Assembly (NCBI GenBank): GCA_025960445.1
Contig: JAICIT010000171.1
Span: forward strand, 1-6,106
Direction of reading: 5' to 3'
Length of the DNA: 6,106 nt
Source of the DNA: Bradyrhizobium sp.
GTDB taxonomy: Bacteria; Pseudomonadota; Alphaproteobacteria; Rhizobiales; Xanthobacteraceae
Within the stretch, counting starts at the first letter, position 1. Each line of letters opens with the position of its first letter. This document shows, piece by piece, positions 1-6,106 of this stretch. The notes beneath the pieces were generated by a model, which worked only from the letters and a program-made list of their open reading frames with translations, had not been told where the DNA came from and searched no databases. Made by a program: the position numbers and the translations under genes.

Positions 1-1832
1 AGCAGCGCTACCACCGTCCCCGGCAGCGGCGCGACGATCTTGTCCTCACCAACCTGCTCTTCATCGTCGCCGCCGAACGGATCAATCCAATGCAGGTCGA
101 AGCGGCCGTTGCGCGTCCGAAGATAAAGCTCATGCCCTTCTATGACCGAAACGACATGGTATTTCATCCCGTCCAGCGTCACATCAAGCCCGCCGTCCTC
201 CGCATGGGAATAGGCGAAAGCTATTTCCTTCCCGCCGATGGTGAGTGTCTGCGGTCCTCTGCCATAGTGGAGTTTCACGTCTTGCTCGGGGCCGTACGCC
301 TGACGGAACCTGAAAAGCCGCTGCCGCGTTCCCACCGGCATCCAACCCGATTGCAGCCAAGGCGAGCGTGCGTCGGAACGCGCGGCTTTCTCTTCTTGGG
401 AGATAATCGCGCCGACGGCCGCGCCCAGCTCGAGCTTGCCTGGGACAATTGGCGCCGGCGTCAAGTTCTTCAGTTCGCGTTCGATAAAACCGGTATCGAT
501 GGCATTGGCACGTACTTCCGGGCGCGTTATCAACGCCGACAGAAACGGAATGTTAGTAATGACGCCGCGAACGTCCGATTCCTCCAGGCCGCGATTGAGC
601 CGCTCAATCGCCATCTCACGGCTTGGCGCCCAAGCGATTACCTTGGCCAGCATGGCGTCGTAGTGCGGCGAAACCGCATCGCCGGACCGATAACCGGCAT
701 CAATGCGCAGGCCATCCACCGCGTCCGGCATGTGCCAGGTCCGTATTGTGCCGACGGATGGCATGAAATTCTTGTCCGGATTTTCGGCGTAGACCCGCGC
801 CTCAATTGCGTGACCGTTGAGCTTCACCTCATTTTGCCCCAACGGCAGCTTTTCGCCGAACGCCACCCGAAACTGCCATTCCACCAGGTCGATGCCGGTG
901 ATTAATTCGGTCACGGGATGCTCGACCTGCAGTCTTGTGTTCATCTCGATGAAAAAAACGTCTTTGCCATCCGAAACAAATTCGATGGTGCCGGCACCGA
1001 CATAGCCGACCGCGCCCGCGGCCTTGCGGGCGGCGGCGCATACGCTCTCGCGCTGGCTGGCGTTAAGGGTCGGGGACGGGGCTTCCTCGATCACCTTCTG
1101 ATGACGGCGCTGCAATGTACATTCACGCTCAAACAATGACAGCAGATTGCCGTGACTGTCGCCAATCACCTGCACTTCGATATGACGCGGATTGGTGACG
1201 AATTTCTCGATCAGCATACGATCATCGCCAAACGCGGCTTTTGCCTCGCGCTTGGCGCTGACGATCGCGGCAGCAAGCTCACCTGCCGAATGTACGATCC
1301 GCATGCCGCGTCCGCCGCCGCCGGCCGATGCCTTGACCAGAACGGGGAAACCGATCTTGTCGGCCGCCTTCATCAGCGTCGTTTCGTCCTGGGCCTCACT
1401 GTGATATCCGGGCACCAGCGGCACGCCCGCTTTTTCCATCAGCAGCTTCGAGCCAGATTTCGAACCCATCGCGCTGATCATGCTGGCGGTCGGACCAACG
1501 AAAACCAATCCGGCATCAACGCAGGATTGCGAGAATTCGGCGCTTTCGGACAGAAAGCCGTAGCCGGGATGAATGGCTTCAGCGCCACTCTGGCGCGCCG
1601 CTTCGAGTATGCGGGGAATGCTGAGATAACTGTCGCGCGCGCGCGCCGGGCCGAGCAGCACAGCCTCGTCCGCCATGTCGACGTGCATGGCATCACGGTC
1701 GGCTTCGGAATAGACGGCAACAGTACGCAGCCCCATCGCCCTTGCGGTACGGATCAAGCGACAGGCGATCTCGCCCCGATTAGCGATCAGCAGGGTCCGA
1801 AACCGCCGGTACAGTCGGGAGCGATCCATCAT
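1..1832 (-). CDS. mccA: 3-methylcrotonyl-CoA carboxylase, alpha (biotin carboxylase) subunit, 3' end cut by the window edge
   Basis: The alpha subunit carboxylates its own biotin with ATP and bicarbonate; the beta subunit then passes the carboxyl group to 3-methylcrotonyl-CoA in leucine catabolism (cytoplasm). My translation is open for 610 codons without a stop or frameshift. Visible landmarks are LLIANRGEIACR (14-25), HPGYGFLSE (88-96), the glycine-rich ATP-grasp loop AGGGGRGMR (170-178), HIEVQV (217-222), QRRHQK with Lys246, Glu284, and EMNTR (296-300) followed by QVEHPVTE. Residues of about 480-590 fit the linker domain that binds the beta subunit. The biotinyl domain has only begun (DKIVAPLPG, 597-605), so the biotin-attachment Met-Lys-Met motif lies off the left edge; the family is usually about 660-670 residues. 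The first ATG overlaps the mccB stop; a second ATG at 1829 has the better-spaced AGGA. Geranyl-CoA carboxylase is a less likely alternative. Confidence 0.93.
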   Translation of the reverse strand, partial: MMDRSRLYRRFRTLLIANRGEIACRLIRTARAMGLRTVAVYSEADRDAMHVDMADEAVLLGPARARDSYLSIPRILEAARQSGAEAIHPGYGFLSESAEFSQSCVDAGLVFVGPTASMISAMGSKSGSKLLMEKAGVPLVPGYHSEAQDETTLMKAADKIGFPVLVKASAGGGGRGMRIVHSAGELAAAIVSAKREAKAAFGDDRMLIEKFVTNPRHIEVQVIGDSHGNLLSLFERECTLQRRHQKVIEEAPSPTLNASQRESVCAAARKAAGAVGYVGAGTIEFVSDGKDVFFIEMNTRLQVEHPVTELITGIDLVEWQFRVAFGEKLPLGQNEVKLNGHAIEARVYAENPDKNFMPSVGTIRTWHMPDAVDGLRIDAGYRSGDAVSPHYDAMLAKVIAWAPSREMAIERLNRGLEESDVRGVITNIPFLSALITRPEVRANAIDTGFIERELKNLTPAPIVPGKLELGAAVGAIISQEEKAARSDARSPWLQSGWMPVGTRQRLFRFRQAYGPEQDVKLHYGRGPQTLTIGGKEIAFAYSHAEDGGLDVTLDGMKYHVVSVIEGHELYLRTRNGRFDLHWIDPFGGDDEEQVGEDKIVAPLPGTVVAL

Positions 1833-3436
1833 CACATCCTGAACAGCCCGAAGCGGGTCTGCTCGATCGGGGCATTTGCTGCGGCCGCAAGCCCAAGGCC
1901 CAGTACTAGCCTGGTGTCGGCGGGATCGATCACGCCGTCATCCCACAATCGGGCGGTGGCGTAATATGGGTTGCCCTGCTTTTCGTACTGAGCGCGTATA
2001 GGGCTCCGAAACTTGTCTTCGTCCTCGGAGGACCATGTATCGCCCTTGGCTTCGATGTTATCGCGCCGGACCTGGCTGAGTACCATTGCCGCCTGTTCAC
2101 CGCCCATGACCGAAATACGGGCGTTCGGCCACATCCAGAGGAAGCGCGGGCCATACGCGCGGCCGCACATCCCATAATTGCCCGCGCCATAGGAGCCACC
2201 GATCACAACCGTGAATTTCGGCACGCCGGCGGTAGCAACCGCCGTCACCAGCTTGGCGCCATCGCGTGCGATACCGCCGGCTTCGTATTTCTTACCAACC
2301 ATGAAGCCCGTGATGTTCTGCAGGAACACGAGCGGAATATTGCGCTGACAGCATAACTCGATGAAATGCGCACCCTTCAGCGAACTCTCGCTAAAGAGAA
2401 TTCCGTTATTGGCAATAATGCCGACTGGATAGCCCCAGATGTGGGCGAAGCCGCAAATCAGAGTCTGACCGTATAACTTCTTGAATTCGTCAAACTCTGA
2501 ACCGTCGACCAGGCGTGCGATGACATCGTGGACGTCGAACGGCTTGCGCCCATCCGCGGAGACCACGCCATAAATGTCTTCGGGTGCAAACAGCGGATCG
2601 CGCGGCTGACGCATGTTCAAAGGCGCGCGATCGGGTTGCTTCAATGTCCCGACGATGCGCCGCGCGATCCCGATCGCATGACTGTCATTCTGCGCATAGT
2701 GATCCGTTACGCCGGACTGCCGCGAATGCACGTCCGCTCCGCCGAGCTCTTCAGCGGAAACCACCTCTCCGGTTGCTGCCTTCACCAGCGGGGGACCGCC
2801 CAGAAAAATTGTGCCCTGATTGCGGACGATGATGCTCTCGTCAGACATGGCCGGCACGTAGGCGCCGCCGGCGGTGCAGGAGCCCATCACAATGGCGATC
2901 TGCGGAATGCCGAGCGCCGACATCTGCGCTTGATTGTAAAAGATGCGGCCGAAATGCCGTTCGTCGGGGAAAATCTCGTCCTGCATCGGCAGGAATGCAC
3001 CACCAGAATCCACCATATAGACGCACGGCAGCTTATTTTGACGCGCGACATCCTGGGCCCGAAGGTGCTTTTTCACTGTAAGCGGGTAATAAGTCCCGCC
3101 CTTGATGGTCGCGTCGTTCGCAACGATGACGCATTCCCGACCCGAGATGCGCCCCACTCCCGTGATGATACTGGCGGAATGCACGTCCCCGCCATAAAGG
3201 CCGTAAGCGGCGAGCGGAGACAGCTCAAGAAATGCCGTGCCCGGATCGATCAGCAGGTCGACCCGTTCTCGCGCCAGCATCTTGCCGCGCGAGATGTGCC
3301 GCGTCCGCGACACCTCGCCACCGCCGCCCGCGACCTCATCCAGCCGTTCGCGCAGTTGCGCGACCAGCGCGCGCATGGCTTCCGCGTTGGTGGCAAAATC
3401 GGGCGAGGCAGGATCAATAGTAGAGCGAAGCGGCAT
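1832..3436 (-). CDS. mccB: 3-methylcrotonyl-CoA carboxylase, beta (carboxyltransferase) subunit
   Basis: This 534-residue protein is the usual full length of MccB. It transfers CO2 from carboxybiotin on the alpha subunit to 3-methylcrotonyl-CoA, giving 3-methylglutaconyl-CoA in leucine breakdown. Two crotonase-like halves are visible. The N-terminal half has [11 protein letters not shown] (142-152), the acyl-CoA/oxyanion segment [17 protein letters not shown] (184-200) and [11 protein letters not shown] (214-224). The C-terminal half has [20 protein letters not shown] (374-393), [16 protein letters not shown] (413-428) and [17 protein letters not shown] (434-450). The [20 protein letters not shown] pattern is typical of methylcrotonyl-CoA and geranyl-CoA carboxylases rather than propionyl-CoA carboxylase. 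The ATG is supported by the family N-terminus (MPLxSxIDP), but the purine-rich GAAGAG before it directly abuts the start, so the ribosome site is poor. It is the first gene of a mccB-mccA pair. An isoform specific for geranyl-CoA cannot be excluded by eye. Confidence 0.95.
   Translation of the reverse strand: MPLRSTIDPASPDFATNAEAMRALVAQLRERLDEVAGGGGEVSRTRHISRGKMLARERVDLLIDPGTAFLELSPLAAYGLYGGDVHSASIITGVGRISGRECVIVANDATIKGGTYYPLTVKKHLRAQDVARQNKLPCVYMVDSGGAFLPMQDEIFPDERHFGRIFYNQAQMSALGIPQIAIVMGSCTAGGAYVPAMSDESIIVRNQGTIFLGGPPLVKAATGEVVSAEELGGADVHSRQSGVTDHYAQNDSHAIGIARRIVGTLKQPDRAPLNMRQPRDPLFAPEDIYGVVSADGRKPFDVHDVIARLVDGSEFDEFKKLYGQTLICGFAHIWGYPVGIIANNGILFSESSLKGAHFIELCCQRNIPLVFLQNITGFMVGKKYEAGGIARDGAKLVTAVATAGVPKFTVVIGGSYGAGNYGMCGRAYGPRFLWMWPNARISVMGGEQAAMVLSQVRRDNIEAKGDTWSSEDEDKFRSPIRAQYEKQGNPYYATARLWDDGVIDPADTRLVLGLGLAAAANAPIEQTRFGLFRM
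1837..1840 (-). promoter_or_regulatory. Ribosome binding site for mccA, inside the end of mccB
   Basis: The minus strand reads AGGA, TGTG, ATG, ATG. AGGA lies 4 bases from the first ATG (1832) and 7 bases from the second (1829). The usual spacing favours the second, which would shorten MccA by one residue. The first ATG shares a base with the mccB stop (TGATG), so ribosomes finishing mccB can re-initiate on mccA either way. Confidence 0.45.
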
Positions 3437-3568
3437 CTCTTCAGCAGTTAATGTTGCGCCGCAATTCCGGCGTTGGAGCTCGGATCATGGTGTCATCGGG
3501 GAGCCGCCTCGCGCAACCGATAACTTCCGGTCGCAGCGTAAGTCATTGGTTAATAGCAGTTCGCCCTG
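3437..3568. other. Spacer between the NDUFS4-like gene and mccB
   Basis: This 132-base gap has no credible gene, no tRNA fold and no convincing -35/-10 pair for mccB. It contains short 5-base inverted repeats: CGCCG/CGGCG around a 6-base loop at 3457-3472, and ATCGG/CCGAT around a 17-base loop at 3495-3521. These are common by chance in GC-rich DNA. Whether mccB has its own promoter here or is read through from upstream cannot be decided from the sequence. Confidence 0.5.
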
Positions 3569-3571
3569 CTA
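3554..3571 (-). terminator. Weak hairpin at the stop codon of the NDUFS4-like gene
   Basis: On the minus strand TAGCAG, GGCGAA, CTGCTA forms a 6-base-pair stem with a 6-base loop, beginning at the TAG stop codon itself. No T-run follows (the next bases are TTAACC), so it is not a classical intrinsic terminator. It may be an mRNA 3' structure or chance. Confidence 0.2.
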
Positions 3572-3874
3572 GTGGGTCCAGGGTTCGCCGCGTCGGAACG
3601 CGAAATTATCAGCATAGGCAGCTTGCCGGCGTGCTGGCTCCTTGGGCTCGATCACCTGGTAGGGAATGCCCTTGCTCTCACAATAGGCGATCGCTTCTTC
3701 TTTGGTCTGGAAGCCGATCGTGAGCTGCTGCTTCATGTCGCCGGAACTGGTCCATCCCATCAAAGGCTCGATTGCCCGGGGCTGCTCCGGCTCATAATCG
3801 AGCTGCCACTCCTTGGTCTGGGCCATGCCCGACTGCATTGCGTTTTTGGCCGGCTTAAAGATGCGTGCGGTCAT
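3569..3874 (-). CDS. NDUFS4-like accessory subunit of respiratory complex I (ETC complex I subunit family)
   Basis: This 101-residue protein matches the NDUFS4 (18 kDa, AQDQ) accessory subunit of NADH:ubiquinone oxidoreductase, known in mitochondria and alphaproteobacteria. It is expected on the peripheral arm of complex I at the cytoplasmic face of the inner membrane, where it helps stabilise the NADH-oxidising module. Conserved blocks are ARIFKPAKNAMQSG (3-16), TKEW (20-23), PLMGWTSSGDMKQQ (37-50), FQTKEEAIAYCE (55-66) and YADNFAFRR (87-95), closely paralleling the human protein (RIFxPAxNxMQSG, PLMGWxSxxD, FxTKExA, NFS). No targeting sequence is present, as expected for a bacterial form, and the length is normal. 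The start matches the family N-terminus although no clear Shine-Dalgarno precedes it. It is not next to a nuo operon here; it stands alone or heads a unit with mccBA 132 bases downstream. Confidence 0.92.
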   Translation of the reverse strand: MTARIFKPAKNAMQSGMAQTKEWQLDYEPEQPRAIEPLMGWTSSGDMKQQLTIGFQTKEEAIAYCESKGIPYQVIEPKEPARRQAAYADNFAFRRGEPWTH

Positions 3875-3976
3875 TGAACCGATCTTGGGAAAGCGGAATG
3901 TGGCCGCATGGTGGAAACTGCCGGGATGGTATAAATGGCAAGTCAGAAGTTCACTGATTCTTGGCCAGATGTTACA

Positions 3977-4004
3977 TTTTCCTGACCCGTATAGTCATTA
4001 TACT
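3977..4004 (+). promoter_or_regulatory. Candidate promoter for opgC
   Basis: TATACT at 3999-4004 is a good -10 match. The best -35 partner is TTTTCC at 3977-3982 with a 16-base spacer, a poor match. A start near 4011 would give a leader of about 80 bases beginning almost at the 4013-4047 inverted repeat. It overlaps the candidate promoter on the opposite strand. Confidence 0.25.
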
Positions 4005-4016
4005 GGCGACTGACAA
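3988..4016 (-). promoter_or_regulatory. Candidate sigma-70 type promoter for the NDUFS4-like gene
   Basis: Read on the minus strand, TTGTCA (4016-4011) and TATACG (3993-3988) are separated by exactly 17 bases, the optimum for a housekeeping promoter. Transcription would begin near 3981 and leave a leader of roughly 107 bases. It is the best promoter match I found in the window, but alphaproteobacterial promoters are degenerate and this is by eye only. Confidence 0.35.
3989..4003. repeat. Palindrome between divergent candidate promoters (possible operator)
   Basis: GTATA, GTCAT, TATAC is a perfect 5-base inverted repeat with a 5-base centre. It covers the -10 hexamers of both candidate promoters, so a dimeric regulator bound here could affect both directions. 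No regulator gene is adjacent, and the palindrome may simply reflect two facing -10 elements. Confidence 0.3.
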
Positions 4017-4047
4017 CGGTCGCCGGGGGCAAGTAAGAGGCCGTTGT
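4013..4047. repeat. Inverted repeat / hairpin in the opgC leader
   Basis: ACAACGGTC (4013-4021) pairs with GGCCGTTGT (4039-4047): nine positions with one T-G wobble and a 17-base purine-rich loop. In RNA the outer bases could add a G-U pair. It would lie near the 5' end of an opgC transcript begun near 4011, and its left arm overlaps the -35 of the opposite candidate promoter. It is not followed by a T-run, so it is not a terminator. Confidence 0.4.
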
Positions 4048-4064
4048 TCTGCTGCTTGATCCGC

Positions 4065-4080
4065 TCGAAAGTTTATTCGA
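4065..4080. repeat. Short inverted repeat just before the opgC start
   Basis: TCGAA, AGTTTA, TTCGA is a 5-base inverted repeat ending 9 bases before the opgC ATG, where a Shine-Dalgarno would normally sit. None is visible: the bases before the start read AACGACGCC. A weak hairpin here could influence initiation, but the stem is short and may be chance. Confidence 0.22.
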
Positions 4081-4089
4081 AACGACGCC

Positions 4090-5253
4090 ATGAAAATCAA
4101 CGCAACACTCCCGGAAAAAGGCCGCGATCTCAGACTGGACCTGTTTCGCGGTGTCGCGAACTGGGCGATTTTTCTGGACCACATACCGGACAACGTCGTC
4201 AACTGGATCACCACGCGAAATTACGGCTTCAGCGACGCCGCCGACCTGTTCGTTTTCATCTCCGGTTACACCGCCTCCTTCGTATATGCGCGGATGATGC
4301 TGGAACGCGGCTTTATCGTCGGCGCGACGCGTCTGACCAAGCGCGTATGGCAGCTCTACGTCGCGCATATCATCCTGTTTGTGATCTATATCGTTTCGAT
4401 CGGGTATGTCGCACAGCGCTACAGCGATCCGGAGATCATCAACGAGTTCAACGTCGCAGGACTGGTCGACAGCGCGGTTGAAACGCTGCGCCAAGGATTG
4501 CTGCTGAAGTTCAAACCGGTCAATCTCGACGTGCTGCCGCTTTACATTGTGCTGATGGGGCTGTTCCCGCCGGTATTGTGGATGATGCTGCGCCGGCCCG
4601 GTCTCACCATGCTGGCATCGATCGCGCTGTGGCTCGCGGCCCGGCATTTCGGTTGGAATTTCAGGGCCTATCCGGCCGGAACCTGGTACTTCAACCCCTA
4701 CTGCTGGCAGGTGCTGTTCGTGTTCGGCTCATGGTGCGCGCTAGGGGGCGCCAGAAAGTCCATGGCGATTATCAACGCGCCATTCACCCTTTACTTCTGC
4801 ATCGCCTATCTCCTTCTTGCCCTGGTAATGACGATGGCGGGCAAGTTTCCGGATTTCGGGAATATGTTCCCGCATTGGCTTTATTCAACGTTCAACCCGA
4901 ACGACAAGACCAATCTGGCCCCGTACCGTTTTGTACACTTCGTCGTAATCGTGATCCTGGTGATACGTTTCGTGCCAAAGGAATGGGAAGGCCTGCAATG
5001 GCGGATGTTTGACCCCCTCATTGTTTGCGGTCAGCAATCGCTCGCAGTGTTTTGCGTCGGCGTCTTCCTCTCGTTCGTCGGTCATTTCGAACTGATGATG
5101 AGCTCTGGGTCGCTGTTTGCGCAGATTTTTGTGAGCGTGACCGGCATCGCGATCATGACCATCGTCGCCTACTACATTTCCTGGTCGAAGCGACAGGATA
5201 AGCCGGTCGCCAAACCAGTCCCCAAGCCGGCGGCCGCGTCCAACGCTGGCTGA
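4090..5253 (+). CDS. opgC: OpgC-family inner-membrane protein, putative succinyltransferase of osmoregulated periplasmic glucans
   Basis: This 387-residue polytopic membrane protein resembles the alphaproteobacterial OpgC family, first characterised in Rhodobacter sphaeroides for adding succinyl groups to periplasmic glucans. A cytosolic acyl donor and a periplasmic glucan acceptor are inferred. Visible features are the N-terminal RLDLFRG (15-21), FLDHIPDN (28-35) and DLFVFISGYT (52-61), resembling acyltransferase-3 type membrane enzymes, plus NLDVLPLY (145-152). I count about nine to ten hydrophobic segments, including roughly 50-66, 87-108, 147-166, 172-187, 203-219, 232-250, 280-297, 309-331 and 343-364. 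The C-terminus is a Lys/Pro/Ala-rich tail (about 367-387), presumably cytoplasmic. An in-frame TGA at 4057 and no other start codon after it make the ATG at 4090 the only conventional start, despite the lack of a Shine-Dalgarno. No glucan synthesis gene is adjacent, so the substrate is inferred from family only. Confidence 0.85.
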   Translation: MKINATLPEKGRDLRLDLFRGVANWAIFLDHIPDNVVNWITTRNYGFSDAADLFVFISGYTASFVYARMMLERGFIVGATRLTKRVWQLYVAHIILFVIYIVSIGYVAQRYSDPEIINEFNVAGLVDSAVETLRQGLLLKFKPVNLDVLPLYIVLMGLFPPVLWMMLRRPGLTMLASIALWLAARHFGWNFRAYPAGTWYFNPYCWQVLFVFGSWCALGGARKSMAIINAPFTLYFCIAYLLLALVMTMAGKFPDFGNMFPHWLYSTFNPNDKTNLAPYRFVHFVVIVILVIRFVPKEWEGLQWRMFDPLIVCGQQSLAVFCVGVFLSFVGHFELMMSSGSLFAQIFVSVTGIAIMTIVAYYISWSKRQDKPVAKPVPKPAAASNAG

Positions 5254-5259
5254 TCTGGC

Positions 5260-5274
5260 ACGAGTTGGGCTCGT
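5260..5274. terminator. Weak hairpin in the convergent gap between opgC and the VOC gene
   Basis: ACGAG, TTGGG, CTCGT forms a 5-base-pair stem in the 31-base gap between two converging genes, where a two-way terminator would be expected. Neither strand has a T-run after it. Position is the main support. Confidence 0.22.
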
Positions 5275-5284
5275 CGTTCGGTAG

Positions 5285-6106
5285 TTAGCGGCGAGGCTTA
5301 TTCACCAACCTGCCTCTGGATGAAATCCCGCTCCATGAGGTGGACCAGCTCACTTCTGCATCGGAGTCGGTTGCACTGGTATCCTGCGCCCGCTTTCCCT
5401 CCAGTGCGAAAATCGCGCCTTGCGGATCTATGCACCGGACGATCCATTCCCCTCCGGGCACTTCAATCGGGCCTTCAAAAATCTTGCCGCCAGCGCCTGT
5501 CACGCGCTCCAGCGCGGCATCGAGATCACCAACGTTAAAGTAGTAAAGCCAATATGGAACACGCTCGGCGGGACGTTTGGTGAATATGCCCCCAATCGTC
5601 TGGCCGGCAGTCGAAAACAATTGGTAGGTATCCGTTGGACCAAGTTCAGTGTCCGCATTCTGCCAACCGAACAGCTCGCGATAAAACGCAAAGGCCTTGG
5701 CCCAATCGCCGGCAAGCAATTCGTGCCAGCCCACCTGTCCAGCTCCGTCCAATTCGGCGGGCTGCTGGCCAGGCTGTAGCCGATCGATCAATCCAAACAT
5801 TGCACTCTGCGGGTCAGCTACGACTGCAATGCGGCCGATGTTGCTATTCGTTGGCGCGACGTAGATGGCCCCACCCAGACGTTTGATACGGTCTGCGGTG
5901 GCATCCACATCGGTGACGATGTAGCCCATCCACCTTGGCGTCGCGCCCATTCTCCGGGCTTCCTCCGGCAGCTCCATCAGCCCGCCTAATGGCGTCCGCT
6001 CGGCTCTCAAGAACGTGTAGGTCAGATCTGCGATCGAGGCGTCCTCGGCCTGCCAGCCCACGACTTGAGCATAGAAAGTTCGCGCGGCCGCCACATCTGT
6101 GGTCAT
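5285..6106 (-). CDS. Two-domain VOC (glyoxalase/bleomycin-resistance fold) family protein, 5' end cut by the window edge
   Basis: The 273 visible residues contain two tandem VOC domains. The first, about 1-110, has MTTDVAAARTFYAQVVGW, GYIVTDVDATADRIKRLGG (61-79) and DPQSAMFGLI (98-107). The second, about 122-238, has VGWHELLAGDWAKAFAFYRE (125-144), LFGWQ, YYFNVGDLDAALERVTGAGG (188-207) and DPQGAIFALEG (227-237). This matches proteins often annotated as CFP30B-like or glyoxalase-like. The first domain lacks the strand ending W-x-E-L that normally precedes MTTD in such proteins; the second keeps it as WHEL (127-130). The methionine at the window edge is therefore probably internal, with about ten residues outside. 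His128 and Glu236 occupy positions where VOC enzymes often carry metal ligands, but ligand use is not shown. A polar tail (240-273) with WSTSW and RGRLV follows. The substrate is unknown; it converges on opgC and appears independent of it. Confidence 0.85.
   Translation of the reverse strand: MTTDVAAARTFYAQVVGWQAEDASIADLTYTFLRAERTPLGGLMELPEEARRMGATPRWMGYIVTDVDATADRIKRLGGAIYVAPTNSNIGRIAVVADPQSAMFGLIDRLQPGQQPAELDGAGQVGWHELLAGDWAKAFAFYRELFGWQNADTELGPTDTYQLFSTAGQTIGGIFTKRPAERVPYWLYYFNVGDLDAALERVTGAGGKIFEGPIEVPGGEWIVRCIDPQGAIFALEGKRAQDTSATDSDAEVSWSTSWSGISSRGRLVNKPRR

Noticed and set aside
90..905. 271-codon plus-strand open frame opposite mccA
   Set aside because: It is antisense to the intact mccA reading frame, with no ribosome site and no recognisable domain.
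1636..1646. Alternating GC run within mccA
   Set aside because: It encodes ordinary Ala/Arg codons of a conserved protein in a GC-rich genome, so it is not a functional repeat.
1..1832. Possible broken mccA, because the gene has no stop in the window
   Set aside because: Translation shows one continuous frame with all biotin carboxylase motifs in order; it simply runs off the edge within the biotinyl domain.
1152..1964. 270-codon plus-strand open frame spanning the mccA-mccB junction
   Set aside because: It crosses the junction of two well-supported genes on the other strand; its composition is that of a shadow frame.
2528..3451. 307-codon plus-strand open frame opposite mccB
   Set aside because: It lies antisense to a clearly conserved gene, is rich in Arg/His/Ala in the manner of high-GC antisense frames, and matches no family I recognise.
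3437..3568. Possible tRNA or small RNA gene between the NDUFS4-like gene and mccB
   Set aside because: No cloverleaf, T-arm consensus or acceptor stem is visible; only 5-base inverted repeats expected by chance.
3943..4647. 234-codon minus-strand open frame overlapping opgC and the divergent spacer
   Set aside because: Gln/Asp/His/Arg-rich with no recognisable domain, and antisense to the conserved opgC membrane segments.

Overview
The window looks like chromosome of an alphaproteobacterium, most likely Hyphomicrobiales near Bradyrhizobium/Rhodopseudomonas. This is inferred from the moderately high GC, the NDUFS4-type complex I accessory protein (a family shared by mitochondria and alphaproteobacteria) and the OpgC-type membrane protein. 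No marker gene fixes the genus. I see no mobile element, CRISPR array, rRNA or tRNA.

Layout. Positions 1-3436 (minus strand) hold the two subunits of an acyl-CoA carboxylase, almost certainly 3-methylcrotonyl-CoA carboxylase of leucine breakdown. The beta subunit (mccB, 3436-1832) comes first. It overlaps the start of the alpha subunit (mccA, 1832 down to the left edge) in a TGATG junction. mccA is open across the whole stretch and cut by the window edge before its biotin-carrying lysine. A 132-base gap (3437-3568) separates mccB from a small upstream gene on the same strand (3874-3569), which encodes an NDUFS4-like subunit of respiratory complex I.

A 215-base divergent spacer (3875-4089) separates that gene from an OpgC-family membrane protein on the plus strand (4090-5253), a putative succinyltransferase for periplasmic glucans. 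The spacer holds candidate back-to-back promoters around a small palindrome and a longer inverted repeat. After a 31-base convergent gap, a two-domain VOC (glyoxalase/dioxygenase fold) protein runs on the minus strand to the right edge. Its true start is probably just outside the window.

Functionally, mccB and mccA form one enzyme and are translationally linked. The NDUFS4-like gene may be transcribed with them, but the gap leaves this open. opgC and the VOC gene are separate units with no evident link. Apart from the regulatory-looking spacer this is an ordinary metabolic region, and I found no evidence of a new biological system.
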